DNA of 64,000 nt from [Pseudopropionibacterium] massiliense (GCF_900607225.1 NZ_LR027842.1:1330865-1394864); one strand, 5' to 3'. Counted from the first letter of the stretch, positions 27,134-37,140 are shown. Translations and numbers: made by a program. Notes: generated by a model not told the origin, from the sequence alone.

Positions 27134-28020
27134 ACTCGTCCGCGTGCGCGTACACCCCAGACCGCGTTCGCCGAGCCACCCGGGCGCAACATGACCCGGT
27201 CCCTGTATGTCGGCCCCTCGTTGAAGGCATCAGGGCCGCAGGTCATCGGTTCCACCGCGATGCTGTCACGCCGTGGCGCGGTGAACACCTGCACCCACTG
27301 GGTGGTCGCCTCACCCCACACCTCGATCGTACGGTCGTCGCCGTTCAGGCTGACGGTCCAGTCCCTGGTCAGGGGATCGGTGAAGGTGGCGTCCAGGATC
27401 GTTTCCCCGATGGCGCGGGGACGGGTGAAGTCGTGCGCGGGGGCGATGGGGCCGAGGCGGATGGGAAGCCGTCTTTCAGGATCGACCGCCAGTTCCGCAT
27501 CGAACGGCACCGTCAACTTCACGTTCGCGATGTCTTCGAAGCGGAAGTAGGGATGGGCGCCATAGCCCCAGGGAACGGGCGTGGTTCCGAGGTTCGTGGC
27601 AGTGATCTCCACTCTCAGTCCCTCGGCATTCAGTTGGTGCAGGATCTCCACCGCGAGGATCCTGGGCCAGCCGCGTCGGGGCCAGAGGATGACTCGCTGC
27701 CGAACGGAATCTCCGAGATGGGCCAAGAGATTCCAAGCAAGACCCACGTTCAGGCCATGATTCGCGTTGTTTCGGGCTGGTTCGTTGATGGGCAGCTGGA
27801 ATTCCTGACCGCCCAGCAGATAGCGTCCATCACGGAGTCGGTTGGGCCAGGGAAACAGATGCGCTCCCTCCCAGCCCTTCGGGGCCTGGTCAGGCCCGTG
27901 TGTTGCGAGGAGCTCTGCGCCTTCGAGGGTGAAGCTGCGCAGTCTGGCGCCCACCTCGGTGATCACGGCGCTGTAGCTCCCGGCGTTGATCTCGTATTGC
28001 TCGCCTGTAGGGAAGACCAT
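27127..28020 (-). CDS. Aldose 1-epimerase family protein
   Basis: 297-residue mutarotase-type enzyme (galactose mutarotase-like fold) that interconverts anomers of aldoses. The conserved substrate-binding blocks are visible: NHGLNVGLAW, YGAHPYFRF (His) and the C-terminal VEPMTCGPDAFNEG (catalytic Glu). Its length is normal. It belongs to the subgroup often annotated as YeaD/YihR-like, so the exact sugar is uncertain. The galK gene is 22 kb away. Confidence 0.88.
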   Translation of the reverse strand: MVFPTGEQYEINAGSYSAVITEVGARLRSFTLEGAELLATHGPDQAPKGWEGAHLFPWPNRLRDGRYLLGGQEFQLPINEPARNNANHGLNVGLAWNLLAHLGDSVRQRVILWPRRGWPRILAVEILHQLNAEGLRVEITATNLGTTPVPWGYGAHPYFRFEDIANVKLTVPFDAELAVDPERRLPIRLGPIAPAHDFTRPRAIGETILDATFTDPLTRDWTVSLNGDDRTIEVWGEATTQWVQVFTAPRRDSIAVEPMTCGPDAFNEGPTYRDRVMLRPGGSANAVWGVRARGRVQ

Positions 28021-28181
28021 GAATCAACAGTAGAGGCTACGTCAACAGGGGAAGGTCGCGAGGTCGGCGGATTGAGCAGTGTGCGTGGGAGAAGCGCTTT
28101 GGGCAGTGCGGGACGAGCACAGTCGGCGGGTCCTCCGGGAAAATACTGTTTCGCGTTGCGCACCACTAGAGTTGGGCCACC

Positions 28182-29648
<1,467 letters not shown>

Positions 29649-29654
29649 GAGAAA

Positions 29655-29683
29655 GCAACCCCCGGTCCGGGACCGGAGGTTGC
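29655..29683 (+). terminator. Hairpin terminator after miaB
   Basis: GCAACC (29655-29660) pairs with GGTTGC (29678-29683), and CCGGTC pairs with GACCGG inside, giving a GC-rich stem of about 12 bp starting 6 nt after the miaB stop. No U-tract follows. Confidence 0.6.
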
Positions 29684-29829
29684 CGAGCGGAACACGAGAC
29701 AGCAGAGGCGCCTCGGCGCGGAAAACCGCTGGGGAGAATTTCACGGTGGTGCAGGCACGGTGGCGCGATGAGGATCGAGCCGGGGTGTTTCCGGGAAACG
29801 CCGTGATTCACCGTGCCGCCCGGGCGGTT

Positions 29830-29857
29830 GGCCCAGCGGCATCCTGCCCGCTGGGCC
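29830..29857 (-). terminator. Hairpin terminator of the Rv0909-like gene
   Basis: GGCCCAGCGG (29830-29839) and CCGCTGGGCC (29848-29857) form a perfect 10-bp stem with an 8-nt loop, 2 nt beyond the stop codon of the leftward gene. Confidence 0.7.
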
Positions 29858-29859
29858 TT

Positions 29860-30054
29860 CTACTCGGCTTCTTTTTCTTTCCTGCCTGCGAGGCCATCAA
29901 CCTGATCCTTGACAAAATCGGCTGCCTGGTTGATCTGCTCACTGTGTTTGCCGCCGGTCTTCTCGTCGATGAACTCGGCGCCCTTCTCGATCGCCTGGTC
30001 AATGGCTTCCCCGTGCTGGGCCACCTGTTCGCCGATGTTGTCGAAGATTCCCAT
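29860..30054 (-). CDS. Rv0909/MT0933-like small protein (antitoxin family)
   Basis: 64-residue acidic, helical protein (MGIFDNIGEQVAQHGEAIDQ at the N-terminus, Lys/Glu-rich C-terminus) resembling the MT0933_antitox family (PF14013). ATG 30054 has AGGAAGG upstream, and a strong hairpin follows the stop. In Mycobacterium tuberculosis the relative Rv0909 is paired with toxin Rv0910, but no toxin partner is visible here: the divergent neighbour is miaA and the other side is miaB. It may therefore be a stand-alone stress-type protein rather than an antitoxin. Confidence 0.75.
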   Translation of the reverse strand: MGIFDNIGEQVAQHGEAIDQAIEKGAEFIDEKTGGKHSEQINQAADFVKDQVDGLAGRKEKEAE

Positions 30055-30142
30055 GTGTACAGCCTTCCTGCTTCGGGTGCCTGGCGCACCATAGGGGTCC
30101 ATCATGCCCGCTCCGGCGAAGTTCCGCACCGGGACTGGCAGT

Positions 30143-31069
30143 ATGGTGGCCATGCATCCGCCACTGATAGTGCTCGTTGGACCGACTGCGACGGGCAAGT
30201 CGGCGCTTGCGGTCTCGCTCGCGCATGAGTTCATGAGGTGTGGGAGGGCCGCCGAAGTGATCAACGCGGACTCGATGCTGGTCTACCGGGGCATGGACAT
30301 CGGAACCGCAAAACCCTCCGAGGCCGAGCGATGCGGGGTTCCACATCACTTGATCGACATCCTGGAGGTCACTGAGACCGCATCCGTCGCCGATTTCCAG
30401 GCTCGTGCCCGGGCCGTGATCGCGGATCTGCGGGCGCGGGGAGTCGTTCCGATCCTCGTCGGTGGTTCCGCCCTCTACACGCGGGCCATCACTGATGTTT
30501 TCGAGTTCCCGGGTTCCGATGCGGTTCTCAGAGCAGGGCTGGAAACCGAGCTGGAGCGCGTCGGGGTGCAAGAGTTGTATTCCCGTCTGGCCGTCCTGGC
30601 ACCGGAGTCCGCGGCCCGCATCGACCCCGGAAATGGCAGGCGCATCGTGAGGGCGCTGGAAATCCGTGCGCTGACGGGGGAGCATCAAGCGGCGCTCCCG
30701 GAGTGGACCTACGAACTCGACGGGGTGCACCAGTTCGGGTTGGAACTGGGTCGGGCCGATCTGGACAACCGCATCGATGCCCGGGTGGAGGCGATGTGGC
30801 GCCAGGGCATCGTGGCGGAGGTTGAGAACCTGATTCCTCGCGGGCTACGTGAGGGGCGGACCGCATCCCGTGCGATCGGGTACCGTCAGGTTCTCACCTT
30901 CCTCGACGGGCGGTGCAGCGAGGAGGACGCGAAGGAGGACGTGAAGCGGGCCACCCGGAGGTTTTTCCGCAAACAGCTGGGCTGGTACCGGCGGGACCCC
31001 AGGATCGTGTGGTTGCCCGCGGGGGATTCGGACAACCCCGCTCGGATCATGGAAATCTCTGGGACGTAG
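30143..31069 (+). CDS. miaA: tRNA dimethylallyltransferase
   Basis: 308-residue enzyme that adds the isopentenyl group to A37 of tRNAs, making the substrate for MiaB. The P-loop is VGPTATGKSALAV, then INADSMLVYRGMDIGTAKP and VGGSALYTRAI. ATG 30143 or ATG 30152 could be the start; earlier in-frame codons overlap the divergent promoter. It is followed after 27 bp by dapF, the usual actinobacterial order. Confidence 0.95.
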   Translation: MVAMHPPLIVLVGPTATGKSALAVSLAHEFMRCGRAAEVINADSMLVYRGMDIGTAKPSEAERCGVPHHLIDILEVTETASVADFQARARAVIADLRARGVVPILVGGSALYTRAITDVFEFPGSDAVLRAGLETELERVGVQELYSRLAVLAPESAARIDPGNGRRIVRALEIRALTGEHQAALPEWTYELDGVHQFGLELGRADLDNRIDARVEAMWRQGIVAEVENLIPRGLREGRTASRAIGYRQVLTFLDGRCSEEDAKEDVKRATRRFFRKQLGWYRRDPRIVWLPAGDSDNPARIMEISGT

Positions 31070-31096
31070 AATTGTTGAATCGGGCTGGAAGGATAG

Positions 31097-31921
31097 GTGG
31101 GCACTTTGTTCCGGTACACGTTCGCCAAGGGTCATGCCACCGGCAACGACTTCGTCATCATCGATGATCCGCACGGGATGCAGGACCTGAGCGCCGAAGC
31201 GGTCGCTGCGCTCTGCGACCGCCACACAGGTGTCGGAGGGGATGGCCTGCTCCGGGTGGTGCGTGCTGGTCAGGTTGCCGGACACGAATTCGATCCGGAT
31301 CTGTGGTTCATGGACTACCGCAACGCCGATGGGTCGATCGCTGAGATGTGTGGAAATGGTCTACGGCTGTTCTCCCGCCACCTCCTGAACGATCAACTGG
31401 TTCAGAGCGGGGAATTCACCGTCGCAACCCGGGCAGGGCTCAAGCAGGTGCGGGTCGCTCGTGGGGGAATGATAGCGACGAATCTCGGGGTCGTTGATCT
31501 GGGGACTGAACCCATCACCGTCACCCACGAGGGGCGGACGTTCGCGGGACGGCCTGCTGATGTCGGCAATCCGCACGTCGTCGTGTTCACGGACCACGAC
31601 CGCCTCCTGCAACTTGATCTCTCCAAGGCCCCTGTCTGGGAACCCGCAGCGGCTTTCCCCGCAGGCGTGAACGTCGAGTTCGTTCATGAGGCCATGCCCG
31701 GCGAGCTGCTCATGCGTGTTCACGAGCGTGGCTGTGGGGAAACCCTGAGCTGCGGCACAGGGGTGGTTGCCGCTGCAGCCGCCTACCGCGATCGCAGTGG
31801 ATTCGAGGGTCCCGTACAGGTACGTGTTCGTGGCGGGGATCTGACCGTGACCTTCGAGGGCGATGAGGTCTGGTTGACCGGTCCGGCTGTGATCGTTGCT
31901 CGTGGCGAGTACTGGAGCTGA
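31097..31921 (+). CDS. dapF: Diaminopimelate epimerase
   Basis: 274-residue two-base racemase that converts LL- to meso-diaminopimelate for lysine and peptidoglycan. The two catalytic cysteines are in AEMCGNGLRLF and LSCGTGVVAAA, and GNDFVIIDDP is at the N-terminus. The start is GTG 31097 behind GGAAGG. It shares a pathway with lysA (59.7 kb). Confidence 0.96.
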   Translation: MGTLFRYTFAKGHATGNDFVIIDDPHGMQDLSAEAVAALCDRHTGVGGDGLLRVVRAGQVAGHEFDPDLWFMDYRNADGSIAEMCGNGLRLFSRHLLNDQLVQSGEFTVATRAGLKQVRVARGGMIATNLGVVDLGTEPITVTHEGRTFAGRPADVGNPHVVVFTDHDRLLQLDLSKAPVWEPAAAFPAGVNVEFVHEAMPGELLMRVHERGCGETLSCGTGVVAAAAAYRDRSGFEGPVQVRVRGGDLTVTFEGDEVWLTGPAVIVARGEYWS

Positions 31922-31957
31922 GAATTTGTCGTCGGGGCCTGAAAGAATGGTTCGACG

Positions 31958-33352
31958 ATGAACACGTTCCTTCATACACAGCCGAGCCATGACGGTGATC
32001 AGTCCGAACTTGCCGAGCGACACTCGCTCAGGCGGGTCATCGGTGTGCGAACCGAACTGGAGGACGTCTCCGAGGTCGAGTACCGTCAGCTGCGGCTGGA
32101 ACGCGTGGTGCTGGTCTCCGTGTGGACCTCCGGGACGCAGGAGGACGCCGACAACGCGATGGCCGAGCTGAAACTGCTGGCCGAGACCGCCGGTTCCGAG
32201 GTTCTGGAGGCCTTGGTGCAGCGGAGGAGCCAACCCGATCCCGCCACCTACATCGGACGAGGCAAGGTGGAAGAAGTGGCCGACGTGGTCCGCGCCACCG
32301 GCGCCGACACCGTCATCTGCGACGGGGAACTGCAACCGGCGCAGCTGCGGAACCTCGAGGATCGCATCAAGGTGAAGGTGGTGGACCGGACCGCGCTGAT
32401 CCTGGACATCTTCGCCTCCCACGCGAAATCCGCGGAGGGCAAGGCCCAGGTGGAGCTCGCCCAACTGCAGTACCTGAAACAGCGCCTCCGCGGCTGGGGC
32501 GGAAACCTGTCCCGGCAGGCCGGAGGCCGTGCCGCCGGCGGCGCGGGCATCGGCGGCCGGGGGCCCGGCGAGACGAAACTCGAAACGGACAGGCGCCGTA
32601 TCCACCACCGGATCGCGCAACTTCGCCGCAGGCTCCGCGAAATGGACGCCACCCGGGAGGGCAAACGCGCCGAGCGCCGCAGGAACCAGGTACCCAGCGT
32701 GGCGATCGTCGGCTACACCAACGCGGGCAAATCCTCATTGCTGAACCGGTTGACGGGAGCGGGAGTGCTCGTGGAGGACGCGCTGTTCGCCACGCTGGAT
32801 CCCACCACCCGCCGCACCGAGACCCGGGACGGGAGGGTGTTCACGCTGACCGACACCGTGGGATTCGTCCGGCACCTTCCCCACGACCTGGTGGAGGCGT
32901 TCCGTTCGACACTGGAGGAGTCCACCGCCGCGGATCTTCTCCTTCACGTGGTTGACGCCTCGGATCCGGACCCCGAGGGACAGATCGCGGCAGTGCGTCA
33001 GGTGCTCGCCGAGATCGGCGCCAGCGATGTGCCGGAGCTGCTGGTCTGCAACAAGGCGGATCGCGCCGATGAGACCGCGCTGCTGACCCTGCGGGCCGGG
33101 CATCCCGGCTGTGTGGTGGTCTCCGCACGCACGGGACACGGTCTTGAGGAGCTGGCCGACGCGCTGGAGGCCCGTCTGCCGAATCCGGAGGTGCAGATCG
33201 AAACGCTCATTCCCTACGGCCGCGGTGACCTCATGGATCGCATCCACCGGACGGGAACCATCGAGACATTGGAGCACACCGGCGAGGGCACCAGGGTGCG
33301 TGCGCGTGTCCATCCCGGCCTGGCGGAGGAACTGAGCAGATACGGTGTCTGA
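31958..33352 (+). CDS. hflX: GTPase HflX
   Basis: 464-residue ribosome-associated GTPase that splits or rescues stalled ribosomes under stress. The N-terminal HflX domain has YIGRGKVEEVADVV. A linker with GGRGPGETKLE leads to the G domain: G1 GYTNAGKSSLLNRL, G3 DTVGFVRHLP, G4 NKAD. The 3' end overlaps dinG by 8 bp. The only start is ATG 31958, with no obvious Shine-Dalgarno. Confidence 0.95.
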   Translation: MNTFLHTQPSHDGDQSELAERHSLRRVIGVRTELEDVSEVEYRQLRLERVVLVSVWTSGTQEDADNAMAELKLLAETAGSEVLEALVQRRSQPDPATYIGRGKVEEVADVVRATGADTVICDGELQPAQLRNLEDRIKVKVVDRTALILDIFASHAKSAEGKAQVELAQLQYLKQRLRGWGGNLSRQAGGRAAGGAGIGGRGPGETKLETDRRRIHHRIAQLRRRLREMDATREGKRAERRRNQVPSVAIVGYTNAGKSSLLNRLTGAGVLVEDALFATLDPTTRRTETRDGRVFTLTDTVGFVRHLPHDLVEAFRSTLEESTAADLLLHVVDASDPDPEGQIAAVRQVLAEIGASDVPELLVCNKADRADETALLTLRAGHPGCVVVSARTGHGLEELADALEARLPNPEVQIETLIPYGRGDLMDRIHRTGTIETLEHTGEGTRVRARVHPGLAEELSRYGV

Positions 33353-35324
33353 CCTCGCGGAACGGATCCTGGATCGGGTGGTTTCCGGGATTGGTGGGGG
33401 AGAGAGACCCGGTCAGGCGGCGATGGTGACGGCTGTCGCCGAATCCTTGGAGGGTGGTACCCACCTGCTCGTCCAGGCAGGAACCGGAACCGGTAAATCC
33501 CTTGGCTACCTGGCGCCGGCGCTGGCCCGGATCGTGGAACACGACGAAACCATCGTGATCGCGACGGCCACCCTGGCCCTCCAGGCCCAGCTCGCCGGTT
33601 CCGACATTCCCGCGGTCCTGGCCGCGGTCGAACAGATGACGGGAAAGCGTCCCCGGTCCTGCCTGTTGAAGGGACGCAACAACTACGCCTGCCTGTTTCG
33701 TGCTCGTGGCGAGGTGGCGGAAGGCGGCCAGGGAACCCTTCTGGGGGCGGCCGAGCTGAGTGAATCCAGTGCCTCCGGAAACCCCTCGAAGCTCGGGGTT
33801 GAGGTGTTGGCGCTACGTGAATGGGTGGAGGAGCAGCTCCTCGCGGGCGGTACCGGGGACCGTGATGACGCTCCGAGCCACACGACCACGGCCTGGCAGC
33901 AGGTCTCGATCCCGACCCGGGAGTGCCCGGGCGCATCTCGCTGTCCTTTCGGCGCGGAATGTTTCGTCGAGAGGTCACGGGAGTCGGCTCGTGCCGCGGA
34001 CCTGATCGTCACCAACCATGCCCTGGTGGCGATCAATGCCATGCACGGCGGCACGGCACTCCCCGAGCACGAGGCGCTGATCATCGACGAGGCCCACGAG
34101 CTGACTGGACGTCTCACCACGGCCGCGACCGGGGAGCTGGGTGCGGGAGCCACGGAACGGGTGGTGAAACGTTGCCTGGCGTGGCTGGGGGGTGACCTGC
34201 TGGATGCGGTCGGCGAACTGCGCGATGCCCTGGCCGACAGCCCCACGGGGCGCATCACCGGGGTCGATGTGCCGTTGCCGGTGGCCTGTGCCGCGCTTCG
34301 CGACGCCTCGCGCCGGGCGATCAGCGAATTGGGAAGGGACAGGGACAACCCTGAACGCTCCCAGGCGGCCGGGGCTCTGGGGGAAACCTTCGACATCTCC
34401 GAACGGATCGCGCGGCTGGCTGATCAGGACGTGGTGTGGGTCAGCCGCTCGGACCAGGTGGGGGAGACGGCCCACGTCGCCCCGCTCTCGGTGGCGGGGC
34501 TGCTGCGGGAGCACGTGTTCGGGCGGGCAACCACCGTGCTCACATCCGCCACCCTCACGCTGGGAGGTGATTTCCGGGCCTTCGCCACCAGCATCGGGTT
34601 GAGTCCCGCCGGCGAGCCGGGTGGCGGCGCGGGAGGAACCGGGGAGCCCACCAGCTGGCGGGGAATCGACGTGGGCTCTCCCTTCGACTACGCCAGGCAG
34701 GGAATCCTGTATGCCGCAGCAGCGTTGCCCCCACCCGGTAGGGACGGGCTCACGGATGCCGTACTGGCCGAGATCGCACAACTCGTCTGGGCGGCCGGTG
34801 GGCGCACCCTCGGTCTGTTCGCCTCGCGCAGGAACGCCGAACAGGCGGTGACCTACTGCCGCCGGGTGCTGCCGGAGCTGGAGTTCCTGTGCCAGGGGGA
34901 CGCGCAGCTTTCCGAGCTTCAGCAAAGCTTCAGGGAGAGACCGGCCACGAGCCTGTTCGGCACCATGTCCCTGTGGCAGGGCGTCGACGTTCCCGGGGAG
35001 ACCTGCCAACTGGTCATCATCGACAAGATTCCTTTTCCCCGGCCCGACGATCCGCTGATGCAGGCGCGCAAGAAGGCCGTGGACGATGCGGGAGGCAATG
35101 GTTTCATGGCGGTGGCCGCCACCCATGCGGCATTGCTGCTGGCGCAGGGAGCCGGCCGGTTGATTCGGCGCGAGGACGACCGTGGTGTGGTTGCGATTCT
35201 CGACCCCCGCGTTGTCAGGGCCCGTTACGGGGGATTTTTGACCAGCTCCCTTCCGGGGTTCTGGCGCACGAAGGACCTGGACATCGCCGCCAACGCGTTG
35301 CTGAGGCTGCGCGGCGCCGAGTAG
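33345..35324 (+). CDS. dinG: ATP-dependent helicase DinG-type (XPD family)
   Basis: 659-residue superfamily 2 helicase. Walker A is QAGTGTGKSLGYLAPA and the DEAH box is IIDEAHELTGRL. Four cysteines between them (one in PRSCLLKG, others in NNYACLF, CPGASRC and GAECFVE) are consistent with the Fe-S domain of DinG/XPD helicases. Motif VI is GAGRLIRRE. The start is GTG 33345 inside the hflX 3' end, so the two are coupled. No SOS box precedes it, although E. coli dinG is damage-inducible. Confidence 0.93.
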   Translation: MSDLAERILDRVVSGIGGGERPGQAAMVTAVAESLEGGTHLLVQAGTGTGKSLGYLAPALARIVEHDETIVIATATLALQAQLAGSDIPAVLAAVEQMTGKRPRSCLLKGRNNYACLFRARGEVAEGGQGTLLGAAELSESSASGNPSKLGVEVLALREWVEEQLLAGGTGDRDDAPSHTTTAWQQVSIPTRECPGASRCPFGAECFVERSRESARAADLIVTNHALVAINAMHGGTALPEHEALIIDEAHELTGRLTTAATGELGAGATERVVKRCLAWLGGDLLDAVGELRDALADSPTGRITGVDVPLPVACAALRDASRRAISELGRDRDNPERSQAAGALGETFDISERIARLADQDVVWVSRSDQVGETAHVAPLSVAGLLREHVFGRATTVLTSATLTLGGDFRAFATSIGLSPAGEPGGGAGGTGEPTSWRGIDVGSPFDYARQGILYAAAALPPPGRDGLTDAVLAEIAQLVWAAGGRTLGLFASRRNAEQAVTYCRRVLPELEFLCQGDAQLSELQQSFRERPATSLFGTMSLWQGVDVPGETCQLVIIDKIPFPRPDDPLMQARKKAVDDAGGNGFMAVAATHAALLLAQGAGRLIRREDDRGVVAILDPRVVRARYGGFLTSSLPGFWRTKDLDIAANALLRLRGAE

Positions 35325-35366
35325 AGAACCCGGCGCCGCGCAGCTTGAGGAAGAGAAGGAGAGGCC

Positions 35367-36587
35367 TCACATGGAGATCCCGATCGATCGGAGGTAACTC
35401 ATCGGGTTCGTGGCGGAGTACACGTCGCCCGGGGTGACCCCGGAGGGGTAGTACTCGAAGTGCAGATGGGCGCCGAAGCTGCGTCCGGTGCTGCCCACGT
35501 TCCCGATCTTCTGCCCGGCGGTGACCTGCTGTCCCACCTTCACGTCGGTACCACTCATGTGCGCGTACAGGGTTGAAGAACCATCAGCTGCGCGGATGAC
35601 GACGTAGTTACCGGCCCAGGAACCGACATTCCCGCTGATCACGGTGCCGGAGGTCACGGCGTAGATGGGGGTGCCGCTGCTGGCTGCGAAATCCTGGCCC
35701 GTGTGGTATCGGGACCAACTTCCCGTGGCCCCGAAGGCAGCGCCGATCCGATAGCTTCCCTTCGCCAGGGGAGCTGCTGCTCCATTGGCGGTCGTGGTGC
35801 TGCTGGGAGCGGCTGCGTCACTGCTGGCGGTGGAGCTGGCGGATGATGTGCTGGAGGAGCTGCTCGTTCCGGAGCTGCCCCTCGTGTAGGAGTAGTTTCC
35901 TGAGCGGGTGCCGCTGTTGTAGGAGTTCTTGGAATATCCGGTCCGATTCTTGCCACCGGTGGAGCCGTGGCTCTTCTTGGACGAGCTGCTGTACTTCTTG
36001 CCGGTGGTGCCGGAAGAACTGCTGCGTTTCTTGGTGGTGGAGGTCGACTTCTTGGTGGTGGAGGTCGACTTCTTGGTGGTGGAGGTCGACTTCTTGGTGG
36101 TGGAGGTCGACTTCTTGGTGGTGGAGGTCGACTTCTTGGTGGTGGAGGTCGAGCTCTTGCGGTTGTTCGAGGAGTAGTGGCTGACGGTGTTCCCGCCGCT
36201 GGAGGCCGCCTGATCCGATTCGGAGTACGCGCGTCGAGGAGCGGGCTGCTCGTTGTTCTCGTGCTCGCTGGTGGCGGCGCGTTTCGGACTCGCGGTCTGC
36301 TCGGAATTGGACTTCTGATGACCCTGTTTCGTGGATTTCGCAGAGGCTGAGCCCTGCTCGCCGGATTTGTCGGCGATGGTGTCATGATGCCCCGCGGACG
36401 GATCGATCTCGGCGGCAGCCGCGTTCTGGGTGGCCAAGCCCATCGTCCCTATGCTTCCTGCCAGCACCAGTGCGGCGAGCGGACGACGCCAAGGAGCGGG
36501 CGGAGTCGGTAGGGCTCGGCGCGGGATGGCCCCCGGACCAAAGGCTGCGCAGCCACGACGAGGCTGAGTGGGCTTCAGGAATCCCAT
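35367..36587 (-). CDS. Secreted M23 peptidase with Lys/Ser/Thr tandem-repeat linker
   Basis: 406-residue exported cell-wall endopeptidase. An N-terminal signal (basic region, hydrophobic ALVLAGSIGTMGLA, then NAAAAEI as likely cleavage region) is followed by a charged linker. Next come five-plus copies of a KKSTSTT heptad, a Ser/Gly-rich region, and a C-terminal LytM domain (about 280-400) with zinc ligands in HTGQDFAA and HLHFEYYPSG. It cleaves peptidoglycan peptides outside the cell. The repeat linker probably spans the wall and could be glycosylated. The Shine-Dalgarno AAAGGA lies 6 nt before ATG 36587. Confidence 0.9.
   Translation of the reverse strand: MGFLKPTQPRRGCAAFGPGAIPRRALPTPPAPWRRPLAALVLAGSIGTMGLATQNAAAAEIDPSAGHHDTIADKSGEQGSASAKSTKQGHQKSNSEQTASPKRAATSEHENNEQPAPRRAYSESDQAASSGGNTVSHYSSNNRKSSTSTTKKSTSTTKKSTSTTKKSTSTTKKSTSTTKKSTSTTKKRSSSSGTTGKKYSSSSKKSHGSTGGKNRTGYSKNSYNSGTRSGNYSYTRGSSGTSSSSSTSSASSTASSDAAAPSSTTTANGAAAPLAKGSYRIGAAFGATGSWSRYHTGQDFAASSGTPIYAVTSGTVISGNVGSWAGNYVVIRAADGSSTLYAHMSGTDVKVGQQVTAGQKIGNVGSTGRSFGAHLHFEYYPSGVTPGDVYSATNPMSYLRSIGISM
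36028..36153 (-). repeat. Six 21-bp tandem repeats in the M23 peptidase gene
   Basis: Six head-to-tail copies of a 21-bp unit run without interruption: 36028-36048, 36049-36069, 36070-36090, 36091-36111, 36112-36132 and 36133-36153. The first five are identical, and the last differs only in its final base. On the coding strand they specify the heptad repeat STSTTKK. The near-identity at DNA level suggests recent expansion. A change in copy number would keep the frame. Confidence 0.95.
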
Positions 36588-36964
36588 GGTCGGTCCTTTC
36601 GGTTGGAAGATGTCGTCAATCCTGAGGGTTTCTCAGGTTAAGTTCAAGTTTGCTTCAGGGTTCCGCGGGTCATCACAGAAAGATTGAGTGTTCAAATTGC
36701 TCTGACTAGGGATTTTACCGAGAAACTCTCACAGGAAACTCATAGGTTGGTTGAGGTTGGGGTCCATGGTGGGTGAGCGATAGCTGAGAATTTCCTCAGA
36801 GATGGAGTTCCTCGCTTCTGTTCATCGGTGCTGCACCTTCAAGGTGAGATGGTTCTTCGGTGTGCCGTGCGTCCGTCTTGTCGGGGGTGTGGCCGGGTGT
36901 CGTGTGGTGCTGGGGGCGTTCGCGCTGGATTTCCGCGGGATGGGAGCTCGGCGATGGGTGGGCA
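36588..36964. other. Intergenic region upstream of the M23 peptidase
   Basis: 377 bp without a supported gene. Nearest the peptidase is a small leader hairpin, CCTGAG (36621-36626) / CTCAGG (36632-36637). A TAAAAT element lies further upstream on the minus strand. The region is markedly AT-richer than its surroundings. I looked for a c-di-AMP (ydaO) riboswitch, common before actinobacterial wall hydrolases, and did not find its conserved cores. Confidence 0.4.
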
Positions 36965-36997
36965 CAAAAAAGGCGCCGGGTGAAACCCGGCGCCTTT
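36965..36997 (-). terminator. Intrinsic terminator of tRNA-fMet
   Basis: AAAGGCGCCGGGT (36969-36981) and ACCCGGCGCCTTT (36985-36997) form a 13-bp stem with a GAA triloop. On the minus strand it is followed by a run of Ts from the A-tract at 36965-36970: a textbook rho-independent terminator for the leftward tRNA. Confidence 0.88.
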
Positions 36998-37052
36998 GAC
37001 GCCACGGCCTCGAGCCAAGCTCGAGGCCGCTTGCCCGGACTGACCGGACACT

Positions 37053-37129
37053 TGGTAGCGGGGACAGGATTTGAACCTGTGGCCTCCGGGTTATGAGCCC
37101 GGCGAGCTACCGAACTGCTCCACCCCGCG
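37053..37129 (-). tRNA. Initiator tRNA-fMet (CAU), CCA encoded
   Basis: 77-nt gene. The acceptor 5' strand CGCGGGG faces CCCCGCT, leaving a C1-U72 mismatch. The anticodon stem has the three consecutive G-C pairs (GGGCTCATAACCC) that define initiator tRNA. The anticodon CAT corresponds to 37093-37095, and the CCA end is encoded. The C1-U72 mismatch replaces the C1-A72 of E. coli, as known in other Actinobacteria. Confidence 0.96.
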
Positions 37130-37140
37130 ATGCTTGACCA

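Noticed and set aside
35843-36350. Long plus-strand open frames across the M23 gene, for example a Leu-Val-Val-Glu-Val-Asp-Phe repeat protein
   Set aside because: They are antisense readings of the 21-bp tandem repeat, which keeps all frames open. They have no start region, ribosome-binding site or homology.
36588-36840. c-di-AMP (ydaO-type) riboswitch upstream of the wall hydrolase
   Set aside because: This position is typical for that riboswitch in Actinobacteria, but I could not find its conserved paired cores on the minus strand; only one small hairpin is present.
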